NCBI GenBank assembly: GCA_031271175.1
Contig: JAISWE010000066.1
Coordinates: 1 to 38,497 of the forward strand
DNA length: 38,497 nucleotides
Origin: Bacteroidales bacterium
GTDB lineage: Bacteria; Bacteroidota; Bacteroidia; Bacteroidales; UBA4181
Direction of reading: 5' to 3'
The notes under the pieces were generated by a model. It was not told the DNA's origin, made no database searches, and saw only the letters and a list, made by a program, of their open reading frames with translations. Of this stretch, positions 15,220-24,396 are shown one piece after another. A program made the translations under genes and the position numbers. Position 1 is the first letter of the stretch. The number at the start of each line of letters is the position of its first letter.

Positions 15220-16548
15220 ATGAAAAATAAATCAGCATATATAATCGGCGCATTGGTATCGTTGTTCAGTGTTTCCGCTGTGGCGCAGGATGGAAATACC
15301 GCCGTGTTGGACAGCGGGAACACCGCATGGATGATTGTCGCCACCATTCTGGTAATGTTCATGACCATTCCGGGTTTGGCGCTGTTTTACGGCGGTCTGG
15401 TACGCCAGAAAAACCTGTTGAGCATCGTCATGCAATGTTTCGTTCTTGCAGGGGTGATCAGCATTTTATGGTTTTCGTTCGGATACAGTTGGGTATTCGG
15501 CACGGGATTCGCTGACAGTCCGCTGGGCTTCATCATCGGTGGGTTCGATAAGGTATTTTTGCTCGGCATCGGTTTGGATACGCTCAATCCGTTGGGCGGG
15601 AATATTCCCGAAACACTGTTTGCACTGTTCCAGTGCATGTTTGCCATCATCACTCCGGCGCTGATTATCGGTGCGTTTGCCGAGAGAGTGAAATTTTCAG
15701 GCTATCTGCTGTTCATCGTTCTGTGGTCTATCGTCGTGTATAATCCGTTGGCACACTGGGTTTGGGGCGGCGGATGGCTGCAACAGATAGGTGCTATCGA
15801 CTTTGCCGGAGGTACGGTAGTACATATCAATGCCGGTGTATCGGCTTTGATGATGGCGCTTTTGATAGGGAAAAGAAGGGGGTACAAACCCGGAAAGCCC
15901 ACCACGCCGCACAATGTCACTTTCGTGTTTCTCGGAGCGGGATTTCTGTGGCTGGGATGGTTCGGGTTCAATGCGGGAAGCGGGCTTGCCGCCGACGGGC
16001 TTGCCGCCAACGCTTTTCTGGTGACGCACATCGCTACGGCTACCGCTGTGGTGGTGTGGATGGTAATCGACTGGGTGCGCAACGGTAAGCCAACGGTAGT
16101 GGGCGCCAGTACCGCAGCAGTGGCGGGATTAGTCGCCATCACACCGGCGGCGGGTACGGTAGATATATTCGGCGCATTTGCCATCGGTGCAATATCGTCG
16201 ATAACGTGTTTCATTATGGTGGCAGTGGTGAAGGAAAAACTCGGATACGACGACTCGCTGGACGCCTTCGGTGTACATGGCATAGGCGGTATCATCGGGT
16301 CTGTACTCACAGGCGTGTTTGCTACACAATCCATCACCGGCGCCGACGGAGTGCAGGGCGCACTCTACGGCGACCTGCACCAGTTGTGGATACAAGTCAT
16401 TGCCACGCTTGCCACCATCGTTTACAGCGCCGTGCTGACCGTCATCCTGTTTTACATCGTGGACAAAACGGTGGGCGTAAGAGTGACTTCACGCGTGGAA
16501 GAAGAAGGACTCGACATCTACGAACACGGCGAAACGCCATACAATTAA
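15220..16548 (+). CDS. amt: Ammonium transporter, Amt family
   Basis: A 442-residue inner-membrane channel of the Amt/MEP/Rh family with a probable cleaved signal peptide (LVSLFSVSAVAQ) and eleven membrane spans. It shows the family motif GLALFYGGLVRQKN and the pore twin histidines, in VVHINAGVSAL and DAFGVHGIGGIIGS. It conducts ammonium or ammonia into the cell and would be blocked by the PII protein encoded just upstream. No separate promoter is seen in the 24-base gap, so the two genes form one operon. The stop is followed by a short GGAAAAT direct repeat (about 16564-16577) of no clear meaning. Confidence 0.97.
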   Translation: MKNKSAYIIGALVSLFSVSAVAQDGNTAVLDSGNTAWMIVATILVMFMTIPGLALFYGGLVRQKNLLSIVMQCFVLAGVISILWFSFGYSWVFGTGFADSPLGFIIGGFDKVFLLGIGLDTLNPLGGNIPETLFALFQCMFAIITPALIIGAFAERVKFSGYLLFIVLWSIVVYNPLAHWVWGGGWLQQIGAIDFAGGTVVHINAGVSALMMALLIGKRRGYKPGKPTTPHNVTFVFLGAGFLWLGWFGFNAGSGLAADGLAANAFLVTHIATATAVVVWMVIDWVRNGKPTVVGASTAAVAGLVAITPAAGTVDIFGAFAIGAISSITCFIMVAVVKEKLGYDDSLDAFGVHGIGGIIGSVLTGVFATQSITGADGVQGALYGDLHQLWIQVIATLATIVYSAVLTVILFYIVDKTVGVRVTSRVEEEGLDIYEHGETPYN

Positions 16549-16643
16549 CGACCGCCATCAAATGGAAAATGGAAAATGAGAATTTTCGGGGCAAACACGT
16601 CATACAATGATTTTCAGCATTTTTAATCCTGAAAAAATTATTG

Positions 16644-16651
16644 TACCTTTG
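16644..16651 (+). promoter_or_regulatory. Putative -7 box for the hypCDE operon
   Basis: TACCTTTG fits TAnnTTTG and lies 17 bases before the hypC ATG. No good TTTG is found at -33. It suggests the hyp genes are transcribed independently of the amt operon with a very short leader. Confidence 0.45.
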
Positions 16652-16668
16652 TCCGAAATTTTCGCAAA

Positions 16669-16908
16669 ATGTGTCTGGCTGTACCCGGAAAAATTGTTTC
16701 CATTGACACTTCGGTGCCCGAACTGAAAACGGCAAAAGTTGATTTCGGAGGCATAGTGAAGCATATCTGCGTGCAATGGGTGGATGTGCAGGAAGGCGAT
16801 TACATTCTCGCTCATGCGGGAATGGCTATATCCGTGCTTGATGAAGGAGAAGCCCTGCAAACGCTGGCGGATTTTGATGCTATTGCTCGCGCTCTTGAAT
16901 CCGATTAA
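16669..16908 (+). CDS. hypC: Hydrogenase maturation chaperone HypC/HupF
   Basis: A 79-residue protein with the family N-terminus MCLAVPGKIVSI, whose second-position cysteine binds HypD and the iron of the Fe(CN)2CO group. DFGGIVKHICVQWV and GDYILAHAGMAISVL are also typical. It would carry the iron centre from HypD to the large subunit of a [NiFe] hydrogenase in the cytoplasm. It is the first gene of hypC-hypD-hypE, six bases before hypD. Confidence 0.96.
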   Translation: MCLAVPGKIVSIDTSVPELKTAKVDFGGIVKHICVQWVDVQEGDYILAHAGMAISVLDEGEALQTLADFDAIARALESD

Positions 16909-16914
16909 CCGCTT

Positions 16915-18000
16915 ATGCAATATATTGACGATTACCGGAACAATACGCATATACAAACGTTGGCACGCGCTATCAACAGGAAAGTGGCACACGAATGGAA
17001 CATCATGGAAATTTGCGGCGGACAGACGTATGCAATAGCACGGTACCGTTTGGAGGACTTGCTTCCCCCTGAGGTGAGGCTGTTGCACGGGCCGGGTTGT
17101 CCGGTGTGCGTCACCTCTGAAGAAGTCATAGACCATGCGCTGGACATTGCTCGCCATCCGGAAGTAATACTGGCTTCTTTCGGCGACATGATGCGGGTGC
17201 CGGGTAATGAAACCGACCTTTTGCATCTAAAAGCACAAGGCGCCGACATTCGCCTGTTGTATTCGCCGCTTGATGCCGTAGAACTTGCAGCAGCAAACCC
17301 CGCGCGCGAAGTGGTTTTTTTTGCCGTCGGCTTTGAAACCACTATCCCCGTGCATCTGGCGGCGTTGCAAGAAGCGCGGCGGCGCAAAATGACGAATTTT
17401 TCCTTGCTGTGTTCTTTCTTTGCCGTTGCGCCGGCTATGGAAATGATTGTACAGCAACCCGACAACCGCGTGGATGGATTTCTGGCGGCAGGACATGTGT
17501 GCGCCATCACGGGAAATGCCGCCTGCCGCCGATTGGCTGCACGATATAAACATCCCGTAATAATTACCGGTTTTGAACCCGTTGACTTGTTATATGGACT
17601 GTATCGGTGCATCTGCCAACTGGAACGGAACGAGGCACAGGTAGAAAATGCCTATAAACGGGCAGTTCCCGAAAACGGAAACACCGTAGCACAGGCGTTG
17701 ATGAATGATGCGCTGGATACGGTGGGCTGTAAATGGCGCGGCATAGGATACATTCCCGATAGCGGATTCGTTCTCAAAGCCAAATACTCGGCTTATGACG
17801 CAACAGGGAAATTTCCCTTCGAAAACACAAAACACCTCACCAACACCCGCTGTATTTCCGGCGAAATCATGAAAGGCAAACTTTGCACGGCAGACTGTCA
17901 CTGTTTCGGGACAGAGTGTACCCCCGAACATCCTGCGGGCGCACCTATGGTGTCTGCCGAGGGCGTGTGCGCAGCCTATTACCGATACCGACAACCATGA
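16915..18000 (+). CDS. hypD: Hydrogenase maturation protein HypD
   Basis: A 361-residue iron-sulfur scaffold protein of normal length on which the Fe(CN)2CO unit is assembled. Key motifs are present: EICGGQTYAIARY, HGPGCPVCVT, and the cysteine-rich C-terminus with TADCHCFGTECTPEHP that holds the 4Fe-4S cluster. FAVGFETT is also typical. It starts six bases after hypC, and its stop overlaps the start of hypE (ATGA), so the three are made together. HypF, HypA and HypB, also needed for a [NiFe] enzyme, are not in this window. Confidence 0.97.
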   Translation: MQYIDDYRNNTHIQTLARAINRKVAHEWNIMEICGGQTYAIARYRLEDLLPPEVRLLHGPGCPVCVTSEEVIDHALDIARHPEVILASFGDMMRVPGNETDLLHLKAQGADIRLLYSPLDAVELAAANPAREVVFFAVGFETTIPVHLAALQEARRRKMTNFSLLCSFFAVAPAMEMIVQQPDNRVDGFLAAGHVCAITGNAACRRLAARYKHPVIITGFEPVDLLYGLYRCICQLERNEAQVENAYKRAVPENGNTVAQALMNDALDTVGCKWRGIGYIPDSGFVLKAKYSAYDATGKFPFENTKHLTNTRCISGEIMKGKLCTADCHCFGTECTPEHPAGAPMVSAEGVCAAYYRYRQP

Positions 18001-19034
18001 AAACAGTGTGCCCCGTCCCCTACAACGCCTCCGACACTATCCTGCTCGGCCATGGAAGCGGAGGACGAATGTCCCACCAACTTATACGGGATGTCTTTCG
18101 CGCGGCGTTCGGCAATCCCCTGCTGGATCAAGACCATGACGGCTGTGTATTTGCTGTGGAAGCGGGACGAATGGCTTACTCCACCGATACCTTTGTGGTG
18201 CATCCGCTCTTTTTCAAAGGCGGCAACATCGGCGATCTGGCGGTGAACGGCACCGTCAATGATCTGGCATGTTGCGGAGCCGTTCCCCGTTATCTTGCCA
18301 CAGGTTTCATCTTGGAAGAAGGTTTGCCGCTGACAACGTTGCAGGCAATCGTCCATTCCATGCAGGCGGCGGCGGGAAAAGCCCACGTGAGCATCGTAAC
18401 GGGCGATACCAAAGTAGTGGAACATGGCAAATGCGACGGTATTTTTATCAACACAAGCGGCGTGGGTATCGTGCCGGAGGGCATCAACATCGCACCTTCG
18501 CGGGCAACCGTGGGCGACGTGGTGATTTGCAGCGGGAACATCGGCGTGCACGGCGTAGCAATCATGTCCGCCCGCGACAGTTTGGGCTTTGAAACCGCCT
18601 TGGAAAGTGACACCACCGCATTGAATCACATCACACAGCAGTTGCTGTGCACCATAGCCGACGTGCACGTGCTGCGCGATCCAACGCGAGGCGGCGTAGG
18701 CACGACACTCAACGAAATTGCCGCCGCCGCTAACGTAGCAATCGAACTGGATGAAGCCGCCTTGCCCGTGCCGAACGCTGTGAAAGCCGCCTCCGAAATA
18801 CTGGGCATTGACCCGCTCTATATCGCCAATGAAGGGATAATGCTGGTGATATTGCCCGAAAGACACGCGGAACAAGCGCTCCGGTTACTCCAACGTTTCG
18901 TGGAAAGCAAAAATGCAACAACTGTCGGACGGGTTGTCGCATCGGGAAGGGCTACGGTAACACTGAAAACCGTTTATGGCAACCATCGTACGGTACCCAT
19001 GCTTGCCGGAGAACAATTGCCTCGGATTTGTTAG
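17997..19034 (+). CDS. hypE: Hydrogenase maturation protein HypE
   Basis: A 345-residue protein of the AIR-synthase-like superfamily that dehydrates the thiocarboxamide on its C-terminal cysteine to make cyanide for the [NiFe] active site. The essential C-terminus PRIC is intact. LLGHGSGGRMSHQLIRDVF near the start, the ATP-site region VNGTVNDLACCGA and DPTRGGVGTTLNEIA are also typical. The start at 17997 (MKTVCPVPYNAS) overlaps the hypD stop by four bases; the frame is open further upstream inside hypD, but that reading has no family likeness. Confidence 0.96.
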   Translation: MKTVCPVPYNASDTILLGHGSGGRMSHQLIRDVFRAAFGNPLLDQDHDGCVFAVEAGRMAYSTDTFVVHPLFFKGGNIGDLAVNGTVNDLACCGAVPRYLATGFILEEGLPLTTLQAIVHSMQAAAGKAHVSIVTGDTKVVEHGKCDGIFINTSGVGIVPEGINIAPSRATVGDVVICSGNIGVHGVAIMSARDSLGFETALESDTTALNHITQQLLCTIADVHVLRDPTRGGVGTTLNEIAAAANVAIELDEAALPVPNAVKAASEILGIDPLYIANEGIMLVILPERHAEQALRLLQRFVESKNATTVGRVVASGRATVTLKTVYGNHRTVPMLAGEQLPRIC

Positions 19035-19202
19035 TTTGATTAATACGAAATAAATAATAACAGGAGTGTTACCCGCCGTCATTGTAAGGGCCGACCCCAT
19101 TTCATGGGAAAAAAGGGGAATGACGTTGTTTTGCCGGTCACTTTCGCATCTGTTGTTCATTTTACGAACACAGATTTTTGACAGTTCGTCCAAAAGATAT
19201 GG
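19035..19202. other. Gap after hypE, no gene seen
   Basis: About 170 bases between hypE and the recognisable part of the IS110 remnant. A small inverted repeat (CCCAT, TTC, ATGGG at 19096-19108) has no plus-strand T-run, so I do not call it a terminator. The stretch may hold the rest of the eroded insertion sequence. Confidence 0.4.
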
Positions 19203-19633
19203 AACTGAAACAGAATTGCTGAAACGGATGTTGCACCGCTGCAATTGATTGTCCATCTGTTGCTCAAGGCGAATCCGGTTTTTGGTTAGCCGACGGCACT
19301 GGCGTATCAACTGGCACATTTGCTGAAGGACTTCATCCGGGACAAAACTTCCTCTAATCAGCTCCTTCTGCAAACATTAGGCTATCCGGTGCGCATCTTT
19401 AAATTCACTCTTGCGCCCGGGCAACTTTTGATAAAATACGGATTAACCGGTTTTAACGAAAAATCCGGTTGCAACACCCGACAAACCGGCATCCAATAGA
19501 TATTCGTACTTTCCATAGCTACATGCCCTGCGCCACTTTCTACCGGTGTATCACGCAACCTATCCAGCTACGGTGTGAGCGTTCCATAACGCTTTTCTAA
19601 AATTTCTTTGCCCTGTGCGTCCAAAATACAAGC
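19203..19633 (-). pseudogene. Decayed IS110-family transposase, N-terminal half
   Basis: Read on the minus strand, the pieces line up with an IS110 (DEDD) transposase: ILDAQGKEILEKRYGTLT, then HVAMESTNIYWMPVCRVLQ, then KSEFKDAHRIA, then LIRGSFVPDEVLQQM followed by LTKNRIRLEQQMDNQLQRCN. The frame is broken by an in-frame TAG (complement of 19568-19570), a shift near 19405 and a TAA (complement of 19377-19379). The C-terminal half, with the serine-containing catalytic region, is gone. It is an old, dead insertion. Its upstream edge abuts the kdsB promoter. Confidence 0.8.
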
Positions 19634-19642
19634 GAATATGAT

Positions 19643-19650
19643 TATCTTTG
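19643..19650 (+). promoter_or_regulatory. Putative -7 box for kdsB
   Basis: TATCTTTG matches TAnnTTTG and lies 18 bases before the kdsB ATG. It sits directly at the upstream edge of the IS110 remnant. The closest upstream TTTG (19607-19610) is too far away (32 bases) for a standard -33 box. Confidence 0.5.
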
Positions 19651-19668
19651 CAGCAAAATCAGTATGCA

Positions 19669-20433
19669 ATGAAAGTATTCGGCATCATTCCGGCACGATA
19701 TGCATCTACGAGGTTTCCGGGTAAACCGCTGGTAAAACTTCAGGGTAGAAGCATGATAGAATGGGTATATCGCCGAGCGAGTAGAGTGTTTAAGCGCGTT
19801 GCTGTGGCTACGGATGATGAGCGCATTGCCGGCGAAGTGAAAGGCTTCGGTGGTGATGTGGTGATGACCTCTCTGCTACACGCCAGCGGGACAGACCGTT
19901 GCGCGGAAGCATTGCCCCTGATGCAGGAACGGTACGGCGAACAGGCAGACGTGGTGATCAACATACAGGGCGACGAGCCTTTTACGGACGTCACCCTGCT
20001 GCACCGTCTTGCCTCCTGTTTTGACGACCCTGCCGCACAAATAGCCACTGCGGTATGTCCTATTGGCAGCCGAAATGATTTGTTCAACCCCAATTGTGTG
20101 AAAGTCGTCATTAGCGCATCCGGCAGAGCGCTGTATTTCAGCAGATCCGTCATACCTTATGTGCGGGGACACGAACAGGAACAATGGTTGCAGCAGCACA
20201 CTTTCTATCGCCACCTCGGCTTGTATGCTTATCGTGCAAACGCGCTCCTCGGTCTGACGAAATTTGAACGGTCATCGCTGGAAACGACCGAATCACTGGA
20301 ACAAAACCGCTGGCTGGAAAACGATTGCTACATCAGGGTGATACAAACCGACGGAGTGAGCATATCTATTGATACCCCCGACGATTTGGTAAAAGCGGAA
20401 AAATGGCTGGAAACCCATCCGATGACGCCATGA
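19669..20433 (+). CDS. kdsB: 3-deoxy-manno-octulosonate cytidylyltransferase (CMP-Kdo synthetase)
   Basis: A 254-residue cytoplasmic enzyme that activates Kdo with CTP for lipopolysaccharide inner-core synthesis. Motifs are the nucleotide-binding IIPARYASTRFPGKPL at residues 6-21, VVINIQGDEPF in the middle and SISIDTPDDLVKAE near the end. ATG at 19669 (MKVFGIIPAR) is the family start and lies just after the -7 box; a few codons further upstream remain open but would begin inside the promoter. The stop overlaps the next ATG (ATGA), implying translational coupling to the isomerase lipoprotein. Confidence 0.97.
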   Translation: MKVFGIIPARYASTRFPGKPLVKLQGRSMIEWVYRRASRVFKRVAVATDDERIAGEVKGFGGDVVMTSLLHASGTDRCAEALPLMQERYGEQADVVINIQGDEPFTDVTLLHRLASCFDDPAAQIATAVCPIGSRNDLFNPNCVKVVISASGRALYFSRSVIPYVRGHEQEQWLQQHTFYRHLGLYAYRANALLGLTKFERSSLETTESLEQNRWLENDCYIRVIQTDGVSISIDTPDDLVKAEKWLETHPMTP

Positions 20434-21275
20434 AATACGGAATCATCATCGCATTGCTGGCAATGATAGGCTGTACCCGCCATCCGTACGACGGTTACAA
20501 GGCGCAAAACGGAATCTATTACCGACTGTTGGAAATAGGCGAAGAAGACAAAAAATGTCGCTGTGGAGATTATGTGACGGCAAACCTGAAATATACCACC
20601 ACAACCGATTCCGTCTTTTTTTCGGGAACCCGAACGTTCGTGCTACACCCGCCCGCTTTTCAGGGGGCGGTGGAATACGGGTTCATGCTGCTGAACAAAA
20701 ACGATTCGGCGATATTCGTTATCCCTGTTGCCGGATTTTTTGAAAAAACGCTCCGTATTCCGATTCCCGCCTGTTTGAGCGGATGCCGCGATATGAAAAT
20801 CGCCGTGCGGATACTTGACGTACAAACCCCCAAAGAATATATCCGAGACAAGGAAAGCGCCCCCTTGAAAAATCACACCGCCCAAGAAACATCGCTGATA
20901 CGGAAATATATCGCACACGCAAAAATTGATGCAACACCCGACGAAAACGGGATTTATCGTGTGGTGCAACGTGCCGGTACAGGCGATGCCGTACGGAAAA
21001 ACCGGACAGTAACCGTACATTACGAAGGTTTTTTTTTGGACGGAACAATGTTTGACTCCACCCGCAGGCGAAACGCCCCTTTCCAGTTTGTGTACGGGCA
21101 ACAACAACAGATGCTCTCCGGTTTGGAAAAAGTCATCGGCATGATGTGCGAGGGCGAAAAAGTTGTTGCAATACTTCCTTCCGATCAGGCATTCGGTAGC
21201 GAAGGATCGTCAATTGGTATTGTGCCGCCTTTCACACCACTAATGTTCGAAATAGAAGTGATAGCGGTGGAATAA
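20430..21275 (+). CDS. FKBP-type peptidyl-prolyl isomerase lipoprotein (GldI-like)
   Basis: A 281-residue lipoprotein: the signal peptide MKYGIIIALLAMIGC ends in a cysteine at residue 15. The C-terminal 110 residues form an FKBP domain, with VTVHYEGFFLDGTMFDSTRRR, LSGLEKVIGMMCEGEKVVAILPSDQAFG and a terminal VPPFTPLMFEIEVIAVE. The N-terminal region (about 20-140) looks like a second, degenerate FKBP-like fold, as in GldI-type proteins of Bacteroidota. It should help fold envelope proteins in the periplasm. It overlaps kdsB by four bases, so it is made with it. A link to gliding cannot be inferred here. Confidence 0.9.
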   Translation: MKYGIIIALLAMIGCTRHPYDGYKAQNGIYYRLLEIGEEDKKCRCGDYVTANLKYTTTTDSVFFSGTRTFVLHPPAFQGAVEYGFMLLNKNDSAIFVIPVAGFFEKTLRIPIPACLSGCRDMKIAVRILDVQTPKEYIRDKESAPLKNHTAQETSLIRKYIAHAKIDATPDENGIYRVVQRAGTGDAVRKNRTVTVHYEGFFLDGTMFDSTRRRNAPFQFVYGQQQQMLSGLEKVIGMMCEGEKVVAILPSDQAFGSEGSSIGIVPPFTPLMFEIEVIAVE

Positions 21276-21319
21276 TCGCAATTATCCATATTCGGCAGTA
21301 GTTTTTTTGACCGACGTAA

Positions 21320-21486
21320 GCCCTAACTCCGCAAAAGTCAGGTGGCCATTTTATATAAAATATTGATATTTAAACAATTACGCTGATTTTATAGACTACC
21401 TAATTAGGTAGTCTATAAAATCCTGCATCCTTTTGTTTACTAAACTATTACAATCATATACGGGGTAAATATGACGGAGTTAGGGC
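21320..21486. mobile_element. MITE-like element with terminal inverted repeats and central palindrome
   Basis: A 167-base non-coding element. GCCCTAACTCCG at 21320-21331 and its exact complement CGGAGTTAGGGC at 21475-21486 form 12-bp terminal inverted repeats. The 4-bp sequence GTAA directly abuts both outer ends (21316-21319 and 21487-21490), as a target-site duplication would. A 38-bp perfect palindrome sits at the exact centre. The arms show weaker inverted likeness (TAAACAA occurs in both). It lies between the convergent FKBP and valS genes. It has no transposase, so it would need one in trans. The parent family is not identified. Confidence 0.7.
21385..21422. repeat. 38-bp perfect palindrome
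   Basis: The half-site GATTTTATAGACTACCTAA is followed at once by its exact reverse complement, with no spacer. The midpoint lies between 21403 and 21404, the midpoint of the MITE-like element. Transcribed, it would make a hairpin of up to 19 pairs. It lies between the ends of two convergent genes and could also stop transcription from either side, although neither flank has a good T-run. Confidence 0.9.
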
Positions 21487-21608
21487 GTAAGTGCATACCC
21501 CGTCCGGCGCTACAATCCGTACCGGCTCTTCTCTCACCTTCCAAATACATGGATAAAGCTAAACGTTTAATTTCAACCGTCTTTACGTTTGATTTGCGGG
21601 ATACGGTG

Positions 21609-24239
21609 CTACTTTCTGTCTTTTGTGCTTTTTATCTGTTCTTTCAGAGTCCGGATGCGGCTTTCGGCGTCTGCCTGTTTTTTGCGTTCCGTGTCCACCA
21701 CCTGCGCGGGGGCGCTGCTCATAAAGCGTTCGTTGGACAGTTTCTTTTCCACCGCCTCCAGAAAGCCTTCCTGACGGGAAAGCTCCGTTTCTAATTTGCG
21801 GAGTTCTTCGGCGGTGTCGGTTTTTCCTTCCAGCGGAATGAAAAATGCGGTGGTGCGTACCATGAACCGTATGGCGCCTTCGGGCGGCGCGTCAGTCGGG
21901 GTGAGTTCCGAGAGGCGACACATCGAGCACAGCAGTTCGGGGCAGGTTATTTCGCCACTGTACTGCAGTTGCAGAGCGTCCCTGACGGGTATGTTCCTTT
22001 CCTGACGGACGGTGCGCACCGCCGCCACAGTTTCCTTCAATTGCTCGAAAGCGTCGATCAGCACCGGGTTTAGGCTACCCGCACGGGGTAGCGCCGAAGT
22101 CATGATACTTTCGTTTTCGTCGCGTTCCCGCAGGTGATGCCACAGTTCTTCGGTGATGAAGGGTATGAAGGGATGGAGCAGTTGTAGCAGTTTTTCAAAG
22201 AAATCAAGGGTAGCGCGGCGGGTTTTCTCGTCGATGGGTTGTCCGTAAGCCGGTTTTATCATTTCGAGGTACCATGCCGAAAATTCGTTCCAGAACAGTT
22301 TGTAGGCGGTCATCAGCGCTTCGGATAAGCGGTACTTGTCGAACAGATTGTTCATTTCGGTGATGGAGCGGTTGAGCAGCGCCTCGAACCATTCGCACGC
22401 CTGTGCCGAGGTGGACGGCTGCTGTGCTTGTTCGTCCGTTTGCCAGCCTTTCACAAGGCGGAAGGCGTTCCATATTTTATTGTTGAAGTTGCGTCCCTGT
22501 TCACAGAGCGTTTCGTCAAAAGGCAGGTCATTGCCGGCGGGCGAGGTGAGCAGCATGCCCGTGCGCACGCCGTCCGCGCCGTATTTCTCCATCAGCAGGA
22601 CAGGGTCGGGGGAGTTGCCGAGCGATTTGGACATTTTTCTGCCCAGTCTGTCGCGCACGATACCCGTAAAGTAAACGTTGCGGAAGCAGGCTTCGCCGCG
22701 GTATTCGAAGCCGGAGACGATCATCCGCGCCACCCAAAAGAAGATGATTTCGGGCGCAGTGACCAGGTCGTTGGTAGGATAATAGTAGCAGATGTCGGGG
22801 TTGTCGGGACGGTCGATGCCATCAAACACGGAGACAGGCCACAGCCACGAGGAAAACCACGTGTCAAGGCAGTCGCCGTCCTGTTGCAGGTCGGCGAGTT
22901 GCAGGCTGCTGTTGCCGGTTTGCCGGCGGGCGAGCGTCAGGGCTTCGTCGGCGGTTTCCGCCACCACGAAGCCGCTACCGTCAGGCAGGTACCATGCGGG
23001 AATGCGGTGTCCCCACCACAGCTGGCGGCTGATGTTCCAATCCTTCACGTTTTCCATCCAGTAGCGGTACATGTTTTTGAATTTGGCGGGATGAAAGCGG
23101 ATGACGCCCTTTTCCACCGCTTCGAGCGCTGGTTTTGCCAGTCGTTCCATTTTCAGGAACCACTGCATGGAGAGTTTCGGTTCCACGGGGACGTCCGTGC
23201 GCTCGGAATAGCCCACGCTGTTGGTGTAGGGTTCCACCTTTTCCATCAGTCCCAGCGCCTGAAGATCGGTTTCGATTTGGCGACGCACCGCAAACCTGTC
23301 CATACCCTCGTACTGCAAGCCGTGCGCGTTGAGCGTGCCGTCGGCGTTGAACACGTCGATGGCTTGCAGCCCGTGTTTCTCCCCCAGCATGTAGTCGTTG
23401 ATGTCGTGGGCAGGCGTCACTTTCAAGAAACCGGTGCCGAACTCTATGTCCACATACTCGTCTTCAATGACGGGCGCTACACGGTTTACCAGCGGCACGA
23501 TCACTTTTTTCCCTTTCATGTGCGCCGTTTTCGGGTTATCGGGGTGGATGCACACCGCCACATCGCCAAAAATGGTTTCGGGACGGGTGGTGGCGACAAC
23601 GATGTAGCCGTCGTCCGGTGGGCAAAGCTTGTAGCGCACGAAATACAGTTTGCCGTGTTCCTCTCGGTGGTTCACCTCCTCGTCGGAAATGGCAGTTTGC
23701 GCGGCAGGATCCCAGTTGACCATCCGCACGCCGCGGTAAATCAGCCCTTTGTTGTAGAGATCAACAAACACTTTGATGACGCTTTGCGATCGTTTTTCGT
23801 CCATGGTGAAGCACGTCCTGTCCCAGTCGCACGAAGCGCCGAGTTTTTTCAGTTGTTCGAGGATGATTCCGCCATGCCGCCGCGTCCAGTCCCATGCATG
23901 TTCGAGGAACTGTTCGCGCGTCAGGTCGCTTTTCCGGACGCCTTCCGCAGCAAGTTTCGCCACCACTTTCGCCTCCGTTGCGATAGAGGCATGGTCGGTG
24001 CCCGGCACCCAGCAGGCGTTTTTGCCTGCCATGCGGGCGCGACGCACCAGAATGTCCTGAATAGTGTTGTTCAGCATGTGCCCCATGTGCAGCACGCCCG
24101 TCACGTTGGGCGGCGGGATCACCACCGTATAAGGCTCCCGTCCGTCAGGCGTTGATTTGAACATTTTGTGTTCCAGCCACCATGCGTACCATTTGTTTTC
24201 GGTGGTCGCGGGATCATATTTTGAAGGAATCTGTTCCAT
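21609..24239 (-). CDS. valS: Valyl-tRNA synthetase
   Basis: An 876-residue class I aminoacyl-tRNA synthetase of normal length. It charges tRNA-Val in the cytoplasm. The HIGH signature appears as HMGH in [17 protein letters not shown] (residues about 42-58), and KMSKS in [28 protein letters not shown] is also typical. The C-terminal 60 residues form the charged coiled-coil arm that contacts the tRNA ([20 protein letters not shown]). ATG at 24239 begins [10 protein letters not shown], a family-typical start, 20 bases after a -7 box. Confidence 0.98.
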   Translation of the reverse strand: MEQIPSKYDPATTENKWYAWWLEHKMFKSTPDGREPYTVVIPPPNVTGVLHMGHMLNNTIQDILVRRARMAGKNACWVPGTDHASIATEAKVVAKLAAEGVRKSDLTREQFLEHAWDWTRRHGGIILEQLKKLGASCDWDRTCFTMDEKRSQSVIKVFVDLYNKGLIYRGVRMVNWDPAAQTAISDEEVNHREEHGKLYFVRYKLCPPDDGYIVVATTRPETIFGDVAVCIHPDNPKTAHMKGKKVIVPLVNRVAPVIEDEYVDIEFGTGFLKVTPAHDINDYMLGEKHGLQAIDVFNADGTLNAHGLQYEGMDRFAVRRQIETDLQALGLMEKVEPYTNSVGYSERTDVPVEPKLSMQWFLKMERLAKPALEAVEKGVIRFHPAKFKNMYRYWMENVKDWNISRQLWWGHRIPAWYLPDGSGFVVAETADEALTLARRQTGNSSLQLADLQQDGDCLDTWFSSWLWPVSVFDGIDRPDNPDICYYYPTNDLVTAPEIIFFWVARMIVSGFEYRGEACFRNVYFTGIVRDRLGRKMSKSLGNSPDPVLLMEKYGADGVRTGMLLTSPAGNDLPFDETLCEQGRNFNNKIWNAFRLVKGWQTDEQAQQPSTSAQACEWFEALLNRSITEMNNLFDKYRLSEALMTAYKLFWNEFSAWYLEMIKPAYGQPIDEKTRRATLDFFEKLLQLLHPFIPFITEELWHHLRERDENESIMTSALPRAGSLNPVLIDAFEQLKETVAAVRTVRQERNIPVRDALQLQYSGEITCPELLCSMCRLSELTPTDAPPEGAIRFMVRTTAFFIPLEGKTDTAEELRKLETELSRQEGFLEAVEKKLSNERFMSSAPAQVVDTERKKQADAESRIRTLKEQIKSTKDRK

Positions 24240-24259
24240 TTGCTTTGATTTTTCGGCTG

Positions 24260-24267
24260 CAAAGATA
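24260..24267 (-). promoter_or_regulatory. Putative -7 box for valS
   Basis: On the minus strand this reads TATCTTTG, a match to TAnnTTTG, 20 bases before the valS ATG. No TTTG is found at the usual -33 distance. Confidence 0.5.
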
Positions 24268-24368
24268 ACAAGGAATTTGAATCCGTGAATAATGAATATT
24301 TTTATCTATCTTTCCTCTGTAAAAAACTTTTTTCATTGCTCGCGCTTGGAAAACTGAAGTTTTTCATC

Positions 24369-24376
24369 TAATTTTG
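24369..24376 (+). promoter_or_regulatory. Putative -7 box for the apbE-like gene
   Basis: TAATTTTG matches TAnnTTTG, 20 bases before the ATG at 24397. An imperfect -33 box, CTTG, lies at 24345-24348 with a 20-base spacer. Confidence 0.5.
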
Positions 24377-24396
24377 AAAATCTTTTAAATCATAAA

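Noticed and set aside
19096-19108. Small hairpin after hypE
   Set aside because: Stem of five pairs with no T-run on the plus strand, so it is not a credible terminator.
18885-19373. 162-residue minus-strand open frame overlapping the end of hypE
   Set aside because: Only its first 57 residues are protein-like, and these belong to the decayed IS110 transposase; the rest is antisense to hypE.
19419-19429. GGGCAACTTTT, similar to the phased 11-mer at 11143
   Set aside because: It lies inside the IS110 coding remnant, is single and not in phase with anything, so chance is the simplest reading.
22428-24155. 575-residue plus-strand open frame inside valS
   Set aside because: Antisense shadow of a clear valyl-tRNA synthetase gene; low-complexity His/Val/Phe-rich product with no recognisable fold.
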